Assembly: GCA_030583605.1 (NCBI GenBank)
Contig: CP129466.1
Location: 1,247,001 to 1,311,000, forward strand
Source of the DNA: Gammaproteobacteria bacterium
GTDB lineage: Bacteria; Pseudomonadota; Gammaproteobacteria; Steroidobacterales; GCA-2729495
Length of the DNA: 64,000 nucleotides
Direction of reading: 5' to 3'
Shown here piece by piece: positions 34,295 through 43,829 of this stretch. The notes below the pieces were generated by a model, which was not told the origin of the DNA, ran no database searches, and was given only the letters and a program-made list of their open reading frames with translations. The translations under genes and the position numbers were made by a program. Positions within the stretch are counted from its first letter, which is position 1. Each line of letters starts with the position of its first letter.

Positions 34295-35752
34295 ATGCGG
34301 ATACTGACTGTCTGCGCTGAATTTGCGCCGCTTGCCAAGATCGGCGGCTTGGCCGACGTCACCGCCGGATTGACCGGCTGGTTACAGGAGCGCGGCCACG
34401 ACGTCGTCGTCGTGATGCCCTATTACGGGATCATGCGCCTGCAGGGGGTGCAGGCGGGCGCACAGGCCGCGCTGGCCATGCGCCGGTTCGGCCGCACGCC
34501 GGACGCGGTGACCTACGCCGTCCATCCAATGGTGCAACCGCAGGTGGCCGCGCGGGTGTACCTGGTGGATTGCCCCGCGTTTTTCGGCGACGACGTGTAC
34601 GACGCAGGCAGGCGTGAAGCGCTGCGTTTCATCCTGCTCTCGCAGGCGGCGCTGGAGCTGTCCGTCACGCTGGGATTTGCGCCCGATATCGTCCATTGCC
34701 ACGACTGGCACGCCGCGCCTGCCGCGGTCATGCTCAAGGGCATGATGCGGGCCGATCGCGTGTTCCGCCACAGCTATACGGTACTGACCATCCACAACAT
34801 CGGTTACCAGGGGGTGTTTCCCGCCGATGTCATTGCCGGCCACGAGGACAACCTCCCGCGGTCGCTGTTCCCGGCCGAGGAACTGGCGCTCGGGCAGGTG
34901 AACCTGCTGCGCGCGGGTATTACCCACGCTGATGCCCTGACCACGGTCAGCCCGACCCACGCGCGGGAGATCCAGACGCCGGAATATGGCATGGGCCTCG
35001 ACGGTCTCCTGCGCCAGCGACGCCATCGACTCGCCGGAATCCTCAACGCGGTCGACTACAGACTGTGGAGCCCCGAGACCGATCCGTTGCTGCCGGCACC
35101 GTTTTCCATCGACGACCTGCAGGGCAAACGCGTGACGCGCGCGGCGCTGCTCGACGAGTTGCAGCTCGATGCAGACGAGCGCACCCCCGTCGTGGGGCTC
35201 GTTTCCCGCCTCGCCAGCCAGAAGGGGATCGACCTGGTCATCGAGGCGCTACCGTCCCTGCTGGCCGAGCGTGAGTTCGTCTGCGCGTTCCTCGGCGGCG
35301 GCGATCCGGCCCTGGCCGAGCAACTGCGGGAATTGGCGGATCGCCACCCGACCCGGGTGGCGTTCGTGGCCGGCCAGGACGAGCGCCTCGCGCATCTCAT
35401 CATCGCCGGCAGCGACATGCTGCTGGTCCCGTCGCGTTACGAGCCCTGCGGGCTCACCCAGCTCTACGCGATGCGCTACGGAACGGTGCCCGTGGTGCGG
35501 CACACGGGCGGTCTTGCGGATACCGTCGAGCACTTCGCCCCGGCTATCGGGCGCGGTACCGGCAGCGTATTTCTTGATGCCGATGTCGGCGGGCTCGACT
35601 GGGGGTTGCGCACTGCATTCGACTGGTTTTCCGATCGCCGGGCATGGCAACGGCTGGTGCGCAACGGCATGTCGCAGGATATCTCCTGGGCGCACCAGGG
35701 CCCGAAGTTCGAGGAGCTGTTCAGTCGTCTCGCACGCGGACCGGCTGCGTAG
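34295..35752 (+). CDS. glgA: Glycogen synthase (ADP-glucose type) GlgA
   Basis: GlgA extends alpha-1,4-glucan chains using ADP-glucose (GT5 family). The 485-residue product has the N-terminal sugar-nucleotide loop KIGGLADV (residues 15-22), DIVHCHDWHAA, TVLTIHNIGYQGVFP, the GLVSRLASQKGIDLV start of the second Rossmann domain, and the C-terminal active site LVPSRYEPCGLTQLYAMRYG. Family members normally have KTGGL, so Ile16 is a substitution in a conserved loop. AAGGA precedes the ATG. It converges with malQ. Confidence 0.95.
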   Translation: MRILTVCAEFAPLAKIGGLADVTAGLTGWLQERGHDVVVVMPYYGIMRLQGVQAGAQAALAMRRFGRTPDAVTYAVHPMVQPQVAARVYLVDCPAFFGDDVYDAGRREALRFILLSQAALELSVTLGFAPDIVHCHDWHAAPAAVMLKGMMRADRVFRHSYTVLTIHNIGYQGVFPADVIAGHEDNLPRSLFPAEELALGQVNLLRAGITHADALTTVSPTHAREIQTPEYGMGLDGLLRQRRHRLAGILNAVDYRLWSPETDPLLPAPFSIDDLQGKRVTRAALLDELQLDADERTPVVGLVSRLASQKGIDLVIEALPSLLAEREFVCAFLGGGDPALAEQLRELADRHPTRVAFVAGQDERLAHLIIAGSDMLLVPSRYEPCGLTQLYAMRYGTVPVVRHTGGLADTVEHFAPAIGRGTGSVFLDADVGGLDWGLRTAFDWFSDRRAWQRLVRNGMSQDISWAHQGPKFEELFSRLARGPAA

Positions 35753-35790
35753 CCTCTGGGTTCCAGGCAACCGCTTTCGCACGGCTGGCG

Positions 35791-37242
35791 TCACGCCCGG
35801 CCGGACATCACCGCGAGACGATGACAGCGCTCGGCGAGCTGCGGATCGACCTGTTCCCAGTGAAACCTCCAGCGCCAGTTGCCGGTCGCGGTGCCGGGGT
35901 AATTCATGCGGGCCGTGCTGCCGAGCCCGAGCAGATCCTGCATCGGCACCACGGCGAGCCGCGCCGGTGAGGCGTATGCGGCGCGCAGCAGCGCGCCCGG
36001 CATGTCGCCGGGGGTACTCGCGAGGCAGCTATCCACGCGGGAACGCGTGCCGGCATCGAGACTCTCGTACCAGCCGAGCGTCGTGTCGTTGTCGTGTGTC
36101 CCGGTGTAGACGACGGCGTTCTCGACATGATTGGCAGGCAGGTAAGGGTTCTGCGGCGAGCCGTCGAAGGCGAACTGCAGGACCAGCATCCCCGGCAGGT
36201 TGAACTCATCGCGCAGCGCGCGCACGGCCGGCGTGATGGTGCCGAGGTCTTCCGCCACCAGGGGCAATCGAGTGAGCTCACGTGCGATCGCGCCGAGCAA
36301 ATCCGCTCCGGGAGCGCTCTGCCAGCGACCTTCGCGCGCCGTTGCAGCGCCGGCCGGGATTTCCCAGTACGCCTCCAGCGCCCGGAAGTGGTCCAGTCGG
36401 ACGAGGTCGAACTGGCGCAATTGGGCGCGCAGGCGCTCGATCCACCAGCGGAAGCCCTCTGCACGCATCGCCTCCCAGTCGTACAGCGGGTTGCCCCAGA
36501 GCTGGCCATCCGCGTTGAAGTAGTCGGGGGGAACACCGGCGAGGGCAGCCGGGTGGCCGTCGGCGCTGACGCGAAAGAGCTTGCGATGCCACCACAGATC
36601 GACACTGTTGAGATCGACATAGAACGGCATGTCGCCGAACAACGCGATCCCGCGCCCGTGCGCGTATTCGCGCAGGTGCTGCCATTGCCGGTCGAAGAGA
36701 TACTGCTCGAACGCGACGGCACGCAGCGAGTCGCGGGCCTGTGCCAGTGTTGCCGTCAGGGTTTTCGGCTCGCGGTCACGCACCGCCTGCGGCCATTCCC
36801 ACCAGGGCTTCATCCCGGATGCACGCCGGTAGTGTTCGAAAAGAGCATAGGGCAGCAGCCAGGCGCGGTGCTGCTGGACGAAGTGGTCGAACGCCGCGCG
36901 TTCCCCGGCACTCGCTTGTTTGCGGAACCCGCGGTAAGCCTGCGTCATGCGCGTGCCCGCATCGGCGCCGGAGGGCTCCGCGGCGAGCCAGCCGCGTGCA
37001 ACGAGGTCGGCACTGTCGATCAGCGCGGGATTGCCGGCGTGCGCGGATCGCATCTGGTACGGCGACAGGCTGTCGTCCACCGGCCCGAGCGGCAGCGTCT
37101 GCCACAGGCTGAACCCTGCGGTGGCGAGGAAGTCCACGAATCGCCGCGCATCCTCGCCGAGCACGCCATGACCACTGCCGCCCGGCAGTGAAGTCGGGTG
37201 CAGCAGCACCCCGGCGCGACGCCGGTCCAGTGGGGTCGTCAT
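35791..37242 (-). CDS. malQ: 4-alpha-glucanotransferase (amylomaltase) MalQ
   Basis: MalQ transfers alpha-1,4-glucan segments between malto-oligosaccharides (GH77). The 483-residue product shows GVLLHPTSLPGGSGHGVLGE, the nucleophile region VRLDHFRALEAYW, the acid/base region VAEDLGTITPAVRALRDEFN, and VYTGTHDNDTTLGWY. The length is that of the short bacterial form. It starts 13 nt after glgC, so the two probably form a glgC-malQ operon on the minus strand. Confidence 0.95.
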   Translation of the reverse strand: MTTPLDRRRAGVLLHPTSLPGGSGHGVLGEDARRFVDFLATAGFSLWQTLPLGPVDDSLSPYQMRSAHAGNPALIDSADLVARGWLAAEPSGADAGTRMTQAYRGFRKQASAGERAAFDHFVQQHRAWLLPYALFEHYRRASGMKPWWEWPQAVRDREPKTLTATLAQARDSLRAVAFEQYLFDRQWQHLREYAHGRGIALFGDMPFYVDLNSVDLWWHRKLFRVSADGHPAALAGVPPDYFNADGQLWGNPLYDWEAMRAEGFRWWIERLRAQLRQFDLVRLDHFRALEAYWEIPAGAATAREGRWQSAPGADLLGAIARELTRLPLVAEDLGTITPAVRALRDEFNLPGMLVLQFAFDGSPQNPYLPANHVENAVVYTGTHDNDTTLGWYESLDAGTRSRVDSCLASTPGDMPGALLRAAYASPARLAVVPMQDLLGLGSTARMNYPGTATGNWRWRFHWEQVDPQLAERCHRLAVMSGRA

Positions 37243-37255
37243 CGCGTCCGCCGTG

Positions 37256-38566
37256 TCAGCCGCGGCCCTGGCTTTCGATGAGTGCTTCGACGGCGGTCTC
37301 GGGGCTGGCGCCCGCCGATGCGTTCAGCATCTCGGGAGTGACCAGCACGACGCCGCGCTCGGTCACGTGAAAGCGCTTCGAATCGGCGACGAGGTCGAGC
37401 CCGATGCGGGTGCCGTCGGGCACGTCGCAGCCCTCGTCGAGAATTGCCCGGCTGATGCGGCAATCGCGGCCGACGTGCACGTTCGGCAGCAGCACGGAAC
37501 GGTAGATCTGGGAGCGCTCCGAGACCAAGGTGTTCGAGAACAGCAGCGACTCGCGCACCGTGGCGCCGGAGACGATGCAACCGCCGGAAATCAGCGAGTT
37601 CACGGCCTCGCCGCGGCGTCCTTCCTCGTCGAGTACGAACTTGGCCGGCGGTACGTGCTCCTGGTAGGTCCAGATCGGCCAGTCCTCGTCGTAGAGATTC
37701 AGCTCCGGGGTAACGTACACGAGCTCCATGTTGGCTTCGTAGAAGGCGTCCAGCGTCCCGACATCGCGCCAATAGGCCTGGGCCTCCGTCGTCACGTCCT
37801 CGAAGGGGTAGGCGAACACCCGGCCCCAGCTGATCGTGTCGGGCACGATATTGCGGCCGAAGTCGTGGGCCGAGTGCGGATCCCTGGCGTCTGCAGTCAG
37901 CCGTTCTTGCAGGAACTCGCGGTCGAAGACATAGATGCCCATGGAGGCGAGCGCAATGCCATCCTTGCCGGGCATCGGCTCGGGTCGCGCCGGCTTCTCG
38001 CTGAAGCGGATGATGCGCTGGTTCTCATCGACCGTCATGACGCCGAATTGATGCGCTTCGGCGACGGGAACCTGCACCACGCCGACGGTGATGTCCGCGC
38101 CCTTCTCCACGTGGAAGGCGATCATGGGACCGTAGTCCATCTTGTAGACGTGGTCGCCGGCCAGCACCAGCACGAGGTCGGGATGGTAGGCCTCGATGAT
38201 GTTGAGGTTCTGGTAGAGCGAGTCTGCGGTGCCGCGGTACCAGCTGTCGCCGATCTGCTGTTGCGCCGGCACCAGCTGCACGAACTCACCGAGCTCGCCG
38301 CGAAGGTAACCCCAGCCGCGCTGGATGTGCTGGATGAGCGAATGGGCCTTGTACTGCGTGAGGATCAGGATCTGACGGATTCCGGAGTTGACGCAGTTGG
38401 ACAGGGAGAAGTCGATGATGCGGTACTTGCCGCCGAAGGGCATCGCGGGTTTGGCGCGATTGCGGGTCAGGTGCTGCAGCCGTTCGCCGCGTCCGCCGGC
38501 CATGACGACCGCCATGGTGCTCTTGGTAAGCTGGCTGACGAAGCGTCCGGACTTTCTCGGCTTCAC
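37256..38566 (-). CDS. glgC: Glucose-1-phosphate adenylyltransferase GlgC (GTG start)
   Basis: GlgC makes ADP-glucose from glucose-1-phosphate and ATP, the committed step of bacterial glycogen synthesis. The 436-residue product has the N-terminal nucleotidyltransferase signature VVMAGGRGERLQHLTRNRAK, PAMPFGGKYRIIDFSLSNCV, the VLVLAGDHVYKMDYG loop, IRFSEKPARPEPMPG, and a C-terminal left-handed beta-helix region. The start is GTG with a G-rich stretch upstream. A later ATG would remove the N-terminal arm normally present. It is divergent from glgB across 91 nt. Confidence 0.95.
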   Translation of the reverse strand: MKPRKSGRFVSQLTKSTMAVVMAGGRGERLQHLTRNRAKPAMPFGGKYRIIDFSLSNCVNSGIRQILILTQYKAHSLIQHIQRGWGYLRGELGEFVQLVPAQQQIGDSWYRGTADSLYQNLNIIEAYHPDLVLVLAGDHVYKMDYGPMIAFHVEKGADITVGVVQVPVAEAHQFGVMTVDENQRIIRFSEKPARPEPMPGKDGIALASMGIYVFDREFLQERLTADARDPHSAHDFGRNIVPDTISWGRVFAYPFEDVTTEAQAYWRDVGTLDAFYEANMELVYVTPELNLYDEDWPIWTYQEHVPPAKFVLDEEGRRGEAVNSLISGGCIVSGATVRESLLFSNTLVSERSQIYRSVLLPNVHVGRDCRISRAILDEGCDVPDGTRIGLDLVADSKRFHVTERGVVLVTPEMLNASAGASPETAVEALIESQGRG

Positions 38567-38657
38567 GCTCGGGCGCCCCTGGATGCTGTAGTAGTAGTTG
38601 GCAGCGGCGACGGTGAGCGGCAGTATAACCCGTTAGGGATTAGGGCACTATGGCGCA

Positions 38658-40895
38658 ATGGCAGGAAGTTTCGAGGTGAGTACCGACGCCGGGCAAGCCG
38701 CGGGAGAGCAGGGCCGGGGCGCCGGAGCGCAGGCAAGCGACAGCGGCGTGGAGCGGCTGCTCGCCGGCCGGCATCACGATCCGTTCGAAGTCCTGGGGCG
38801 CCATCCGCTGCCGGACGGCGGCGTGCTGGTGCGGGTGCTGCGGCCGGCGACGGTGGAGGTGAGCCTGCCTGAGACCGGCGTGCGCCTGCTGCGCGTCGGC
38901 GACACCGACCTTTTCGAGTATCGCGGGCCCGAGTCCGGGTTGCCGCGGCGCTACCGCGTTCGCTGGCGCACCGATCGCGGCGAGATCCTCGAGCAGGAGG
39001 ATCCCTACTGCTTTTCGCCCCTGCTCGACGAGGCGGAGATCGCCGCATTCGGTGCCGGCCGTCACTGGCATGCGTGGTGGATGCTCGGCGCGCACCAGGT
39101 GACAGCAGACGGCATCGCCGGTACGCGCTTCGCCGTATGGGCCCCCGAGGCCGAGCGCGTGAGCGTGGTGGGCGCCTTCAACTTCTGGGACGGCCGCTGC
39201 CACCCGCTGCGCTGTCGCGGTGGTTCCGGCGTGTGGGAGCTATTCGTGCCACGCCTCGGCGCCGGGCAGCTCTACAAGTACGAGATCCGCAATCGCTGGA
39301 GCGGCGCGCTGCTGGTGAAGAGCGACCCCTATGCGCGTGCGGCGGAGCTGCGGCCATCCACCGCCTCCCGCACGCTGGCCCCCTCGACCTACGAATGGAA
39401 TGACGCGGCCTGGCTGGCGCGGCGCGCTGGCGACGATTGGCTGCACGCCCCGCTGTCGGTCTACGAGGTGCATCTGGGTTCCTGGCGGCAGCGCGAGCAC
39501 GGCGGTTTTCTCGGCTACCGCGAGATCGCCGATCAGCTCGTGCCCTACGTCGCCGGGCTCGGCTTCACTCACGTGGAGCTGTTGCCGGTCACCGAGCATC
39601 CGCTCGACGAGTCCTGGGGCTACCAGCCCTCGGGCTACTTCGCACCGACCAGCCGCTTCGGTGCGCCCGACGACCTGCGTTACTTCGTCGATCGCCTGCA
39701 CGCTGCCGGGATCGGCGTCATCCTCGACTGGGTGCCCGGGCACTTCCCGAAGGACGCGCACGGGCTTGCGCAGTTCGACGGCAGTGCGGTGTACGAGTAT
39801 GCCGACACCCGCAAGGGCGAGCATGCCGAGTGGGGCACGCTGGTGTTCAACTACGATCGCAACGAGGTGCGCAGCTTCCTGCTGTCGAGCGCGATCTACT
39901 GGCTGAAGGAGTTCCACTTCGATGGCCTGCGGGTGGACGCGGTGGCCTCGATGCTCTATCTCGACTATTCACGCAACGCCGGCGAATGGACGCCGAACGT
40001 TCACGGCGGCAACGAGAACCTCGAGGCGGCCGCGTTCATACGGCACCTGAACGAGCTGACTCACGCCGAGTGTCCCGGCACGATCACGGTAGCCGAAGAG
40101 TCCACTGCCTGGCCCGGGGTCTCGCGGCCTGCCTATCACGGCGGGCTCGGTTTCTCGATGAAATGGAACATGGGCTGGATGCACGACACGCTGAAGTACA
40201 TCAGCCACGATCCGGTGCACCGGCGTTTTCACCACGAAATGCTCACCTTCGGGCCGATCTACGCCTTCACCGAGAACTTCGTGCTGCCGCTCTCGCACGA
40301 CGAGGTAGTCCACGGCAAGCGCTCGCTGCTCGGCCGGATGCCCGGCGACGACTGGCAGCGCTTCGCCAATCTGCGTTTGCTCTTCACGTTCCAGTGGACC
40401 TATCCAGGCAAGAAACTGCTGTTCATGGGCGGGGAGTTCGCGCATCCCTGGGAGTGGGATCATCGTTTCGCGCTGCCCTGGCAGTTGCTCGGCGAGCAGG
40501 CGCATGGCGGCATCCGCAGCCTCGTCGCCGACCTCAACCGTCTGTATCGCGAGCACCGCCCGCTGCACCGTTTCGATTTCGAGGGACGTGGCTTCCAGTG
40601 GTTGCGCTGGGACGACGCGGACATCTCGGTGCTCACGTTCCTGCGCCGTGACGAGGAGGGCGAGGTGGTGGTGGCGCTGAACTTCACTCCGGTGCCGCGC
40701 ACGGGCTATCGCATCGGCGTGCCGGGGGAGGGCAGCTACCGCGAGATCTTCAACTCCGACTCCCGCTTCTATGGCGGCAGCGACGTCGGTAACGCCCTCC
40801 CGCTCGCGGTCGAGCCGGTGCCGTGGATGGACCAGCCGCGCTCGGTCGTCGCGACACTGCCACCGCTCGCGGGGATCATCCTCGCGCGCGGCTGA
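38658..40895 (+). CDS. glgB: 1,4-alpha-glucan branching enzyme GlgB
   Basis: GlgB introduces alpha-1,6 branches in glycogen (GH13_9). The 745-residue product has an N-terminal N1 domain (residues about 35-125), the CBM48-type domain with [20 protein letters not shown], and the catalytic barrel. Barrel landmarks are [16 protein letters not shown], the nucleophile [19 protein letters not shown], acid/base [13 protein letters not shown] and [16 protein letters not shown]. The first 20 residues are Ala/Gly-rich and poorly conserved. The stop overlaps the next gene's ATG (TGATG). Confidence 0.96.
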   Translation: MAGSFEVSTDAGQAAGEQGRGAGAQASDSGVERLLAGRHHDPFEVLGRHPLPDGGVLVRVLRPATVEVSLPETGVRLLRVGDTDLFEYRGPESGLPRRYRVRWRTDRGEILEQEDPYCFSPLLDEAEIAAFGAGRHWHAWWMLGAHQVTADGIAGTRFAVWAPEAERVSVVGAFNFWDGRCHPLRCRGGSGVWELFVPRLGAGQLYKYEIRNRWSGALLVKSDPYARAAELRPSTASRTLAPSTYEWNDAAWLARRAGDDWLHAPLSVYEVHLGSWRQREHGGFLGYREIADQLVPYVAGLGFTHVELLPVTEHPLDESWGYQPSGYFAPTSRFGAPDDLRYFVDRLHAAGIGVILDWVPGHFPKDAHGLAQFDGSAVYEYADTRKGEHAEWGTLVFNYDRNEVRSFLLSSAIYWLKEFHFDGLRVDAVASMLYLDYSRNAGEWTPNVHGGNENLEAAAFIRHLNELTHAECPGTITVAEESTAWPGVSRPAYHGGLGFSMKWNMGWMHDTLKYISHDPVHRRFHHEMLTFGPIYAFTENFVLPLSHDEVVHGKRSLLGRMPGDDWQRFANLRLLFTFQWTYPGKKLLFMGGEFAHPWEWDHRFALPWQLLGEQAHGGIRSLVADLNRLYREHRPLHRFDFEGRGFQWLRWDDADISVLTFLRRDEEGEVVVALNFTPVPRTGYRIGVPGEGSYREIFNSDSRFYGGSDVGNALPLAVEPVPWMDQPRSVVATLPPLAGIILARG

Positions 40896-41416
40896 TGGCA
40901 TCGATGGATGCGCGCTTCGGAGTCCGTCCGTACACGCCCGGTGACCGGGCGGCGATACGCGAGACCAATCGACAGGCGTTGCGGATGGCGCAGCCGGGGG
41001 CGTTCGAGCAGTTGCTCGATACCCTCGACGACATGCGGGCCTGGGTGGCCGTCGGTCCCGGCGCACAGGTGGTCGGCCATATCGTCTACACGCCGGTGCT
41101 GGCCGGCGCAGCGGGGGGCGAAATCGCCGGCATGGGCCTCGGCGAGCTCGCCGTGCTGCCGGAGTTCCAGCGCCAGGGCATCGGCACCCTGTTGGGGCGG
41201 ACAAGCCTCGACGCCCTGCGCGCTGCCCACTGTCCGTTCGTGATTGTGGTCGGCCATGCGAGCTACTACCCGCGCTTCGGTTTCCGGCCAGGCGCGGCGC
41301 ACGGTCTGCGCTGCCAATGGGCCAGGGTACCAGCCGAGAGTTTCATGGCACTCGTCCTCGACGCACAGGCCATGCGCGGGGTCGGCGGCGTCGCGCGGTT
41401 TCAGGGCGTGGTGTGA
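40895..41416 (+). CDS. GNAT-family N-acetyltransferase (YhbS-like)
   Basis: The 173-residue product has a GNAT fold: VRPYTPGDRAAIRETNRQAL at the N-terminus, the acetyl-CoA motif GELAVLPEFQRQGIGTLLGR (Q-x-x-G-x-G/A), and GHASYYPRFGFRPGAAHGLR, the region that places it near YhbS-type acetyltransferases. The substrate is unknown. Translation is coupled to glgB through a TGATG overlap; a second ATG lies three codons later. The coupling need not mean a role in glycogen metabolism. Confidence 0.82.
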   Translation: MASMDARFGVRPYTPGDRAAIRETNRQALRMAQPGAFEQLLDTLDDMRAWVAVGPGAQVVGHIVYTPVLAGAAGGEIAGMGLGELAVLPEFQRQGIGTLLGRTSLDALRAAHCPFVIVVGHASYYPRFGFRPGAAHGLRCQWARVPAESFMALVLDAQAMRGVGGVARFQGVV

Positions 41417-41591
41417 CCGGGCGGCGGGACGTTCCGTATCGCGACGGCCGCGAATCCGGCGCCAGAAATTATTTCGCAACGGCTATCGATCGCCGGCGAT
41501 TCTTCAGTCGCCGCGATCAGGCAAACCGCGACTGCGCGCCAGACGCAGAATTCGATGGTGCCGACCGGCGTTCGCGGGCCCTGGGCGACGT

Positions 41592-42245
41592 GTGAAGAAA
41601 TCGACCGGAACGCTGTGCCTTCTCGGCTTGTTGTTCGGAAGCGTCGTCTGCGCGCAAGAGGCGGGTCAGCGTCACGCCGTCGATGCGACTGCTTCCGAGC
41701 TGCACTGGCTGGTTTTCAGAGCTGGATTGCTCGCGCGGCTCGGCCATCACCATACGATCGCGGCCGGCGACCTGCACGGCAACGTCTGGAAAAACGACGC
41801 GGACCTGAGTGCCTCGCGGTTCGAACTCGGGTTCTCGGCAGCGGCTCTCGTGATCGATGACCCCGAACTGCGCGAAGCGCTCGGCGCGGATTTTTCCAGC
41901 ATGCCTGTGGCGAGGGACATCGAGGCAACGCGGTCGAACATGCTCGGCGCGCGCGTGCTCCACGGCGCGAAATACCCGATGATCCGAGTCGTCGGCACCG
42001 GGCCGCTCGCGCGCGGCGGCTCGCAAATCCTGGAAGTCACGGTTGAGATCCTGGGCCGCAGCCTGCCACTGACGATCCCCACTCGCGTCACGGTCGATGG
42101 CGATTTCATCACGGCTACCGGCGAGTTCGATCTCGACCACGCCGACCTCGGCATGACGCCGTTCAGCGCCATGATGGGCGCTTTGCAGGTGGGCGAGAAA
42201 CTCTCGTTCAGGTACTCGGTCACGGCTCGTCGCGTGAACCAGTAA
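41592..42245 (+). CDS. YceI-like periplasmic protein (GTG start)
   Basis: The 217-residue product has a signal peptide (KKSTGTLCLLGLLFGSVVCA, cleavage near AQEAG). The lipocalin-like YceI fold follows: ASELHWLVFRAGLLARLGHH, SRFELGFSAAALVIDDPELR, TGEFDLDHADLGMTPFSAMM and a beta-rich C-terminus. YceI proteins bind isoprenoid-type lipids in the periplasm, but the ligand here is unknown. The reading frame has no ATG before the signal peptide, so GTG at 41592 is used. A cytochrome b561 gene, often paired with YceI, lies 7.6 kb away rather than next door. Confidence 0.75.
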   Translation: MKKSTGTLCLLGLLFGSVVCAQEAGQRHAVDATASELHWLVFRAGLLARLGHHHTIAAGDLHGNVWKNDADLSASRFELGFSAAALVIDDPELREALGADFSSMPVARDIEATRSNMLGARVLHGAKYPMIRVVGTGPLARGGSQILEVTVEILGRSLPLTIPTRVTVDGDFITATGEFDLDHADLGMTPFSAMMGALQVGEKLSFRYSVTARRVNQ

Positions 42246-42265
42246 TGCCGGTCTTGGTAACGAAT

Positions 42266-42487
42266 TCAGCGCTCGAATGCCGCGCGCGTCAGGCCAGCCT
42301 GACGGATGATGGATTGGAGGGTGCCGATGCGAACGTCGGCGTGATCCGGCACGATGACGGTTCTGGTACCCGCCGCATCGGGTCGTTGCATCACGATGTG
42401 GCTGCCACGCCGCCTCACTTCGGCGAAACCGTGGACTGACAGGATTGCGCAGACCTCACGCCCGGACAGGGCCGGGAGCTTACCCAA
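42266..42487 (-). CDS. hicA: HicA-family mRNA interferase toxin (TTG start)
   Basis: HicA toxins cleave mRNA in the cytoplasm. The 73-residue product starts LGKLPALSGREVCAILSVHG and carries the RRGSHIVMQRP motif, with the catalytic His at residue 30, and VPDHADVRIGTLQSIIRQAG, all typical of HicA. I place the start at TTG 42487, overlapping the end of hicB by 8 nt. The longer frame starting at 42535 lies inside hicB. Length fits the family. Confidence 0.88.
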   Translation of the reverse strand: MGKLPALSGREVCAILSVHGFAEVRRRGSHIVMQRPDAAGTRTVIVPDHADVRIGTLQSIIRQAGLTRAAFER

Positions 42488-42701
42488 CCGCCACCTCAAC
42501 GCGGGTGACGAATATTTCGTCCCGCAGGCGGGCACGAATTTCGGCAGAAGACGCCGTCTCGAAGAACAACTCCAGCGCCTCGCGCAGGTTATCGCGAGCC
42601 TCCTCGATCGTGTGCCCCTGGCTGGCGATATCGACCTCGGGGCAGAGGGCCACGTAGCCGTCGCCGTCCCGCTCGATGATTGCAGTCAGCTGTTTCTGCA
42701 T
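42480..42701 (-). CDS. hicB: HicB-family antitoxin
   Basis: HicB neutralises HicA. The 73-residue product has the short HicB fold: KQLTAIIERDGDGYVALCPE, VDIASQGHTIEEARDNLREA and LELFFETASS. The C-terminal DNA-binding domain of longer HicB proteins is missing, as in many short HicB forms. Two ATGs are possible. The downstream one (MQKQ) is preferred because TATAAT overlaps the other. Gene order is antitoxin first. Confidence 0.88.
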   Translation of the reverse strand: MQKQLTAIIERDGDGYVALCPEVDIASQGHTIEEARDNLREALELFFETASSAEIRARLRDEIFVTRVEVAVG

Positions 42702-42708
42702 GGACGCC

Positions 42709-42714
42709 ATTATA
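42709..42714 (-). promoter_or_regulatory. -10 element of the hicBA promoter
   Basis: A perfect TATAAT lies on the minus strand, 7 nt before the hicB ATG at 42701. Transcription would start at or one base before the start codon. No strong -35 is visible at 16-18 nt. The mRNA would then be leaderless. Confidence 0.45.
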
Positions 42715-42995
42715 GGCACAGCGGCGGGTTGCCCGCCGGGCACGTTTACGTGAGCGGTGCCCGGGGCGACTGCTCGTCAGACATAACGCTGCGGTGCACT
42801 TGCCGGGGGGGGGGCGCAACGGCGTATAAATCGGCCGAGCGCGCCTGTTGTGAAGCGACCGTAAGGGCCGGCAACGGGCGCCGCACCGCGCTCCGGGGGC
42901 GTCGGGTAACTACAGCTCACAGGTGAGTTTGTAACTGCAACACCAGCAGTCTGGGGTGGGCTGACGACCAGGCGATAAATCGAAGGGAGATTCGA

Positions 42996-43829
42996 ATGAG
43001 AAGACTTGCCATCGTGGTATTGCTGGGAATCGGGCCGTCGTCGGGGCTTGTCGCGATGTCAGCTTCGGCGGCGACAGTCACCTTGCAAACAGTTTATACA
43101 GAGGTTGGCGGCGATACGTCCGCTTACTGCGGTAATTACACCATTGGGTGCAACGTCTACGATTCCGACAGCTACCACGATGTTGAGACATTGCCTGCAC
43201 CGAATCAGGCCACGGGCGCTTCCAGTTCCTCTGTCACCAATGCTACCGCTTTCGCCACTGCCACCAGCAGCTGGAGCGGGACCATCAGCCCTCAGGCGCT
43301 CGACATTCTGGTCACCGGGTCCGGGGCCGTGGCAGGATCGGCCAGTAATCCTGGGACATTCTGGGCAAACCACACAAGCGTATCTTCGCGCTCAAATCTT
43401 TACCACCACGGGATCTCGGTTTATACCGATGCTCCTGTAAAGTTTGTTCTCGATTACGCGGTTCAGATAACGCCCGGATCCAGCGTCTGGGGAGGCGGTG
43501 AATTGCTGCCAGACTTCGCTCTTGCCGCCGATGACCCAGGTCTTGTTCCGCTTTGCTATTTCAACTTCGTAGGCGGTAACTGCAGCAGTCTCCATGTCGA
43601 GGGGACGCTGCCTTACGGTTCCACGACATTCTTACTACGCCCAGCTTTCAGCGGTAACGTTGCGGCGGCACCTGACTCCAGTGGGGGCTATGACGGTGGT
43701 GTAACCTACAGCCTGCGGCTTCAGGTTGCGCCGGTCCCCATCCCCGCTGCCGCCTGGCTTTTCAGCGGCGCTCTCGCTGCGCTCGGCTGGCTGAGGCGCA
43801 GACAGAATCAACGGTGCCGGAGCATTTGA
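42996..43829 (+). CDS. Exported protein with VPLPA-CTERM-type sorting signal
   Basis: The 277-residue product has an N-terminal signal peptide (MRRLAIVVLLGIGPSSGLVA, cleavage near ASAATV). A Ser/Thr/Asn-rich beta-type body contains two close Cys pairs. The C-terminal tripartite signal is VPIPAAAWLFSGALAALGWL followed by RRRQNQR (residues 247-277), matching the VPLPA/PEP-CTERM class handled by an exosortase. No function can be assigned to the body. The gene is visibly richer in A/T than its neighbours, suggesting acquisition. GGGAGA precedes the ATG. No exosortase gene is in the window. Confidence 0.82.
   Translation: MRRLAIVVLLGIGPSSGLVAMSASAATVTLQTVYTEVGGDTSAYCGNYTIGCNVYDSDSYHDVETLPAPNQATGASSSSVTNATAFATATSSWSGTISPQALDILVTGSGAVAGSASNPGTFWANHTSVSSRSNLYHHGISVYTDAPVKFVLDYAVQITPGSSVWGGGELLPDFALAADDPGLVPLCYFNFVGGNCSSLHVEGTLPYGSTTFLLRPAFSGNVAAAPDSSGGYDGGVTYSLRLQVAPVPIPAAAWLFSGALAALGWLRRRQNQRCRSI

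Noticed and set aside
37253..38872. Plus-strand 539-codon frame opposite glgC
   Set aside because: It is antisense to glgC and then runs into glgB in the wrong phase. No motif supports it.
42744..42995. Possible riboswitch or sigma-54 site before the CTERM gene
   Set aside because: No match to a known riboswitch core or to the -24/-12 consensus was found.
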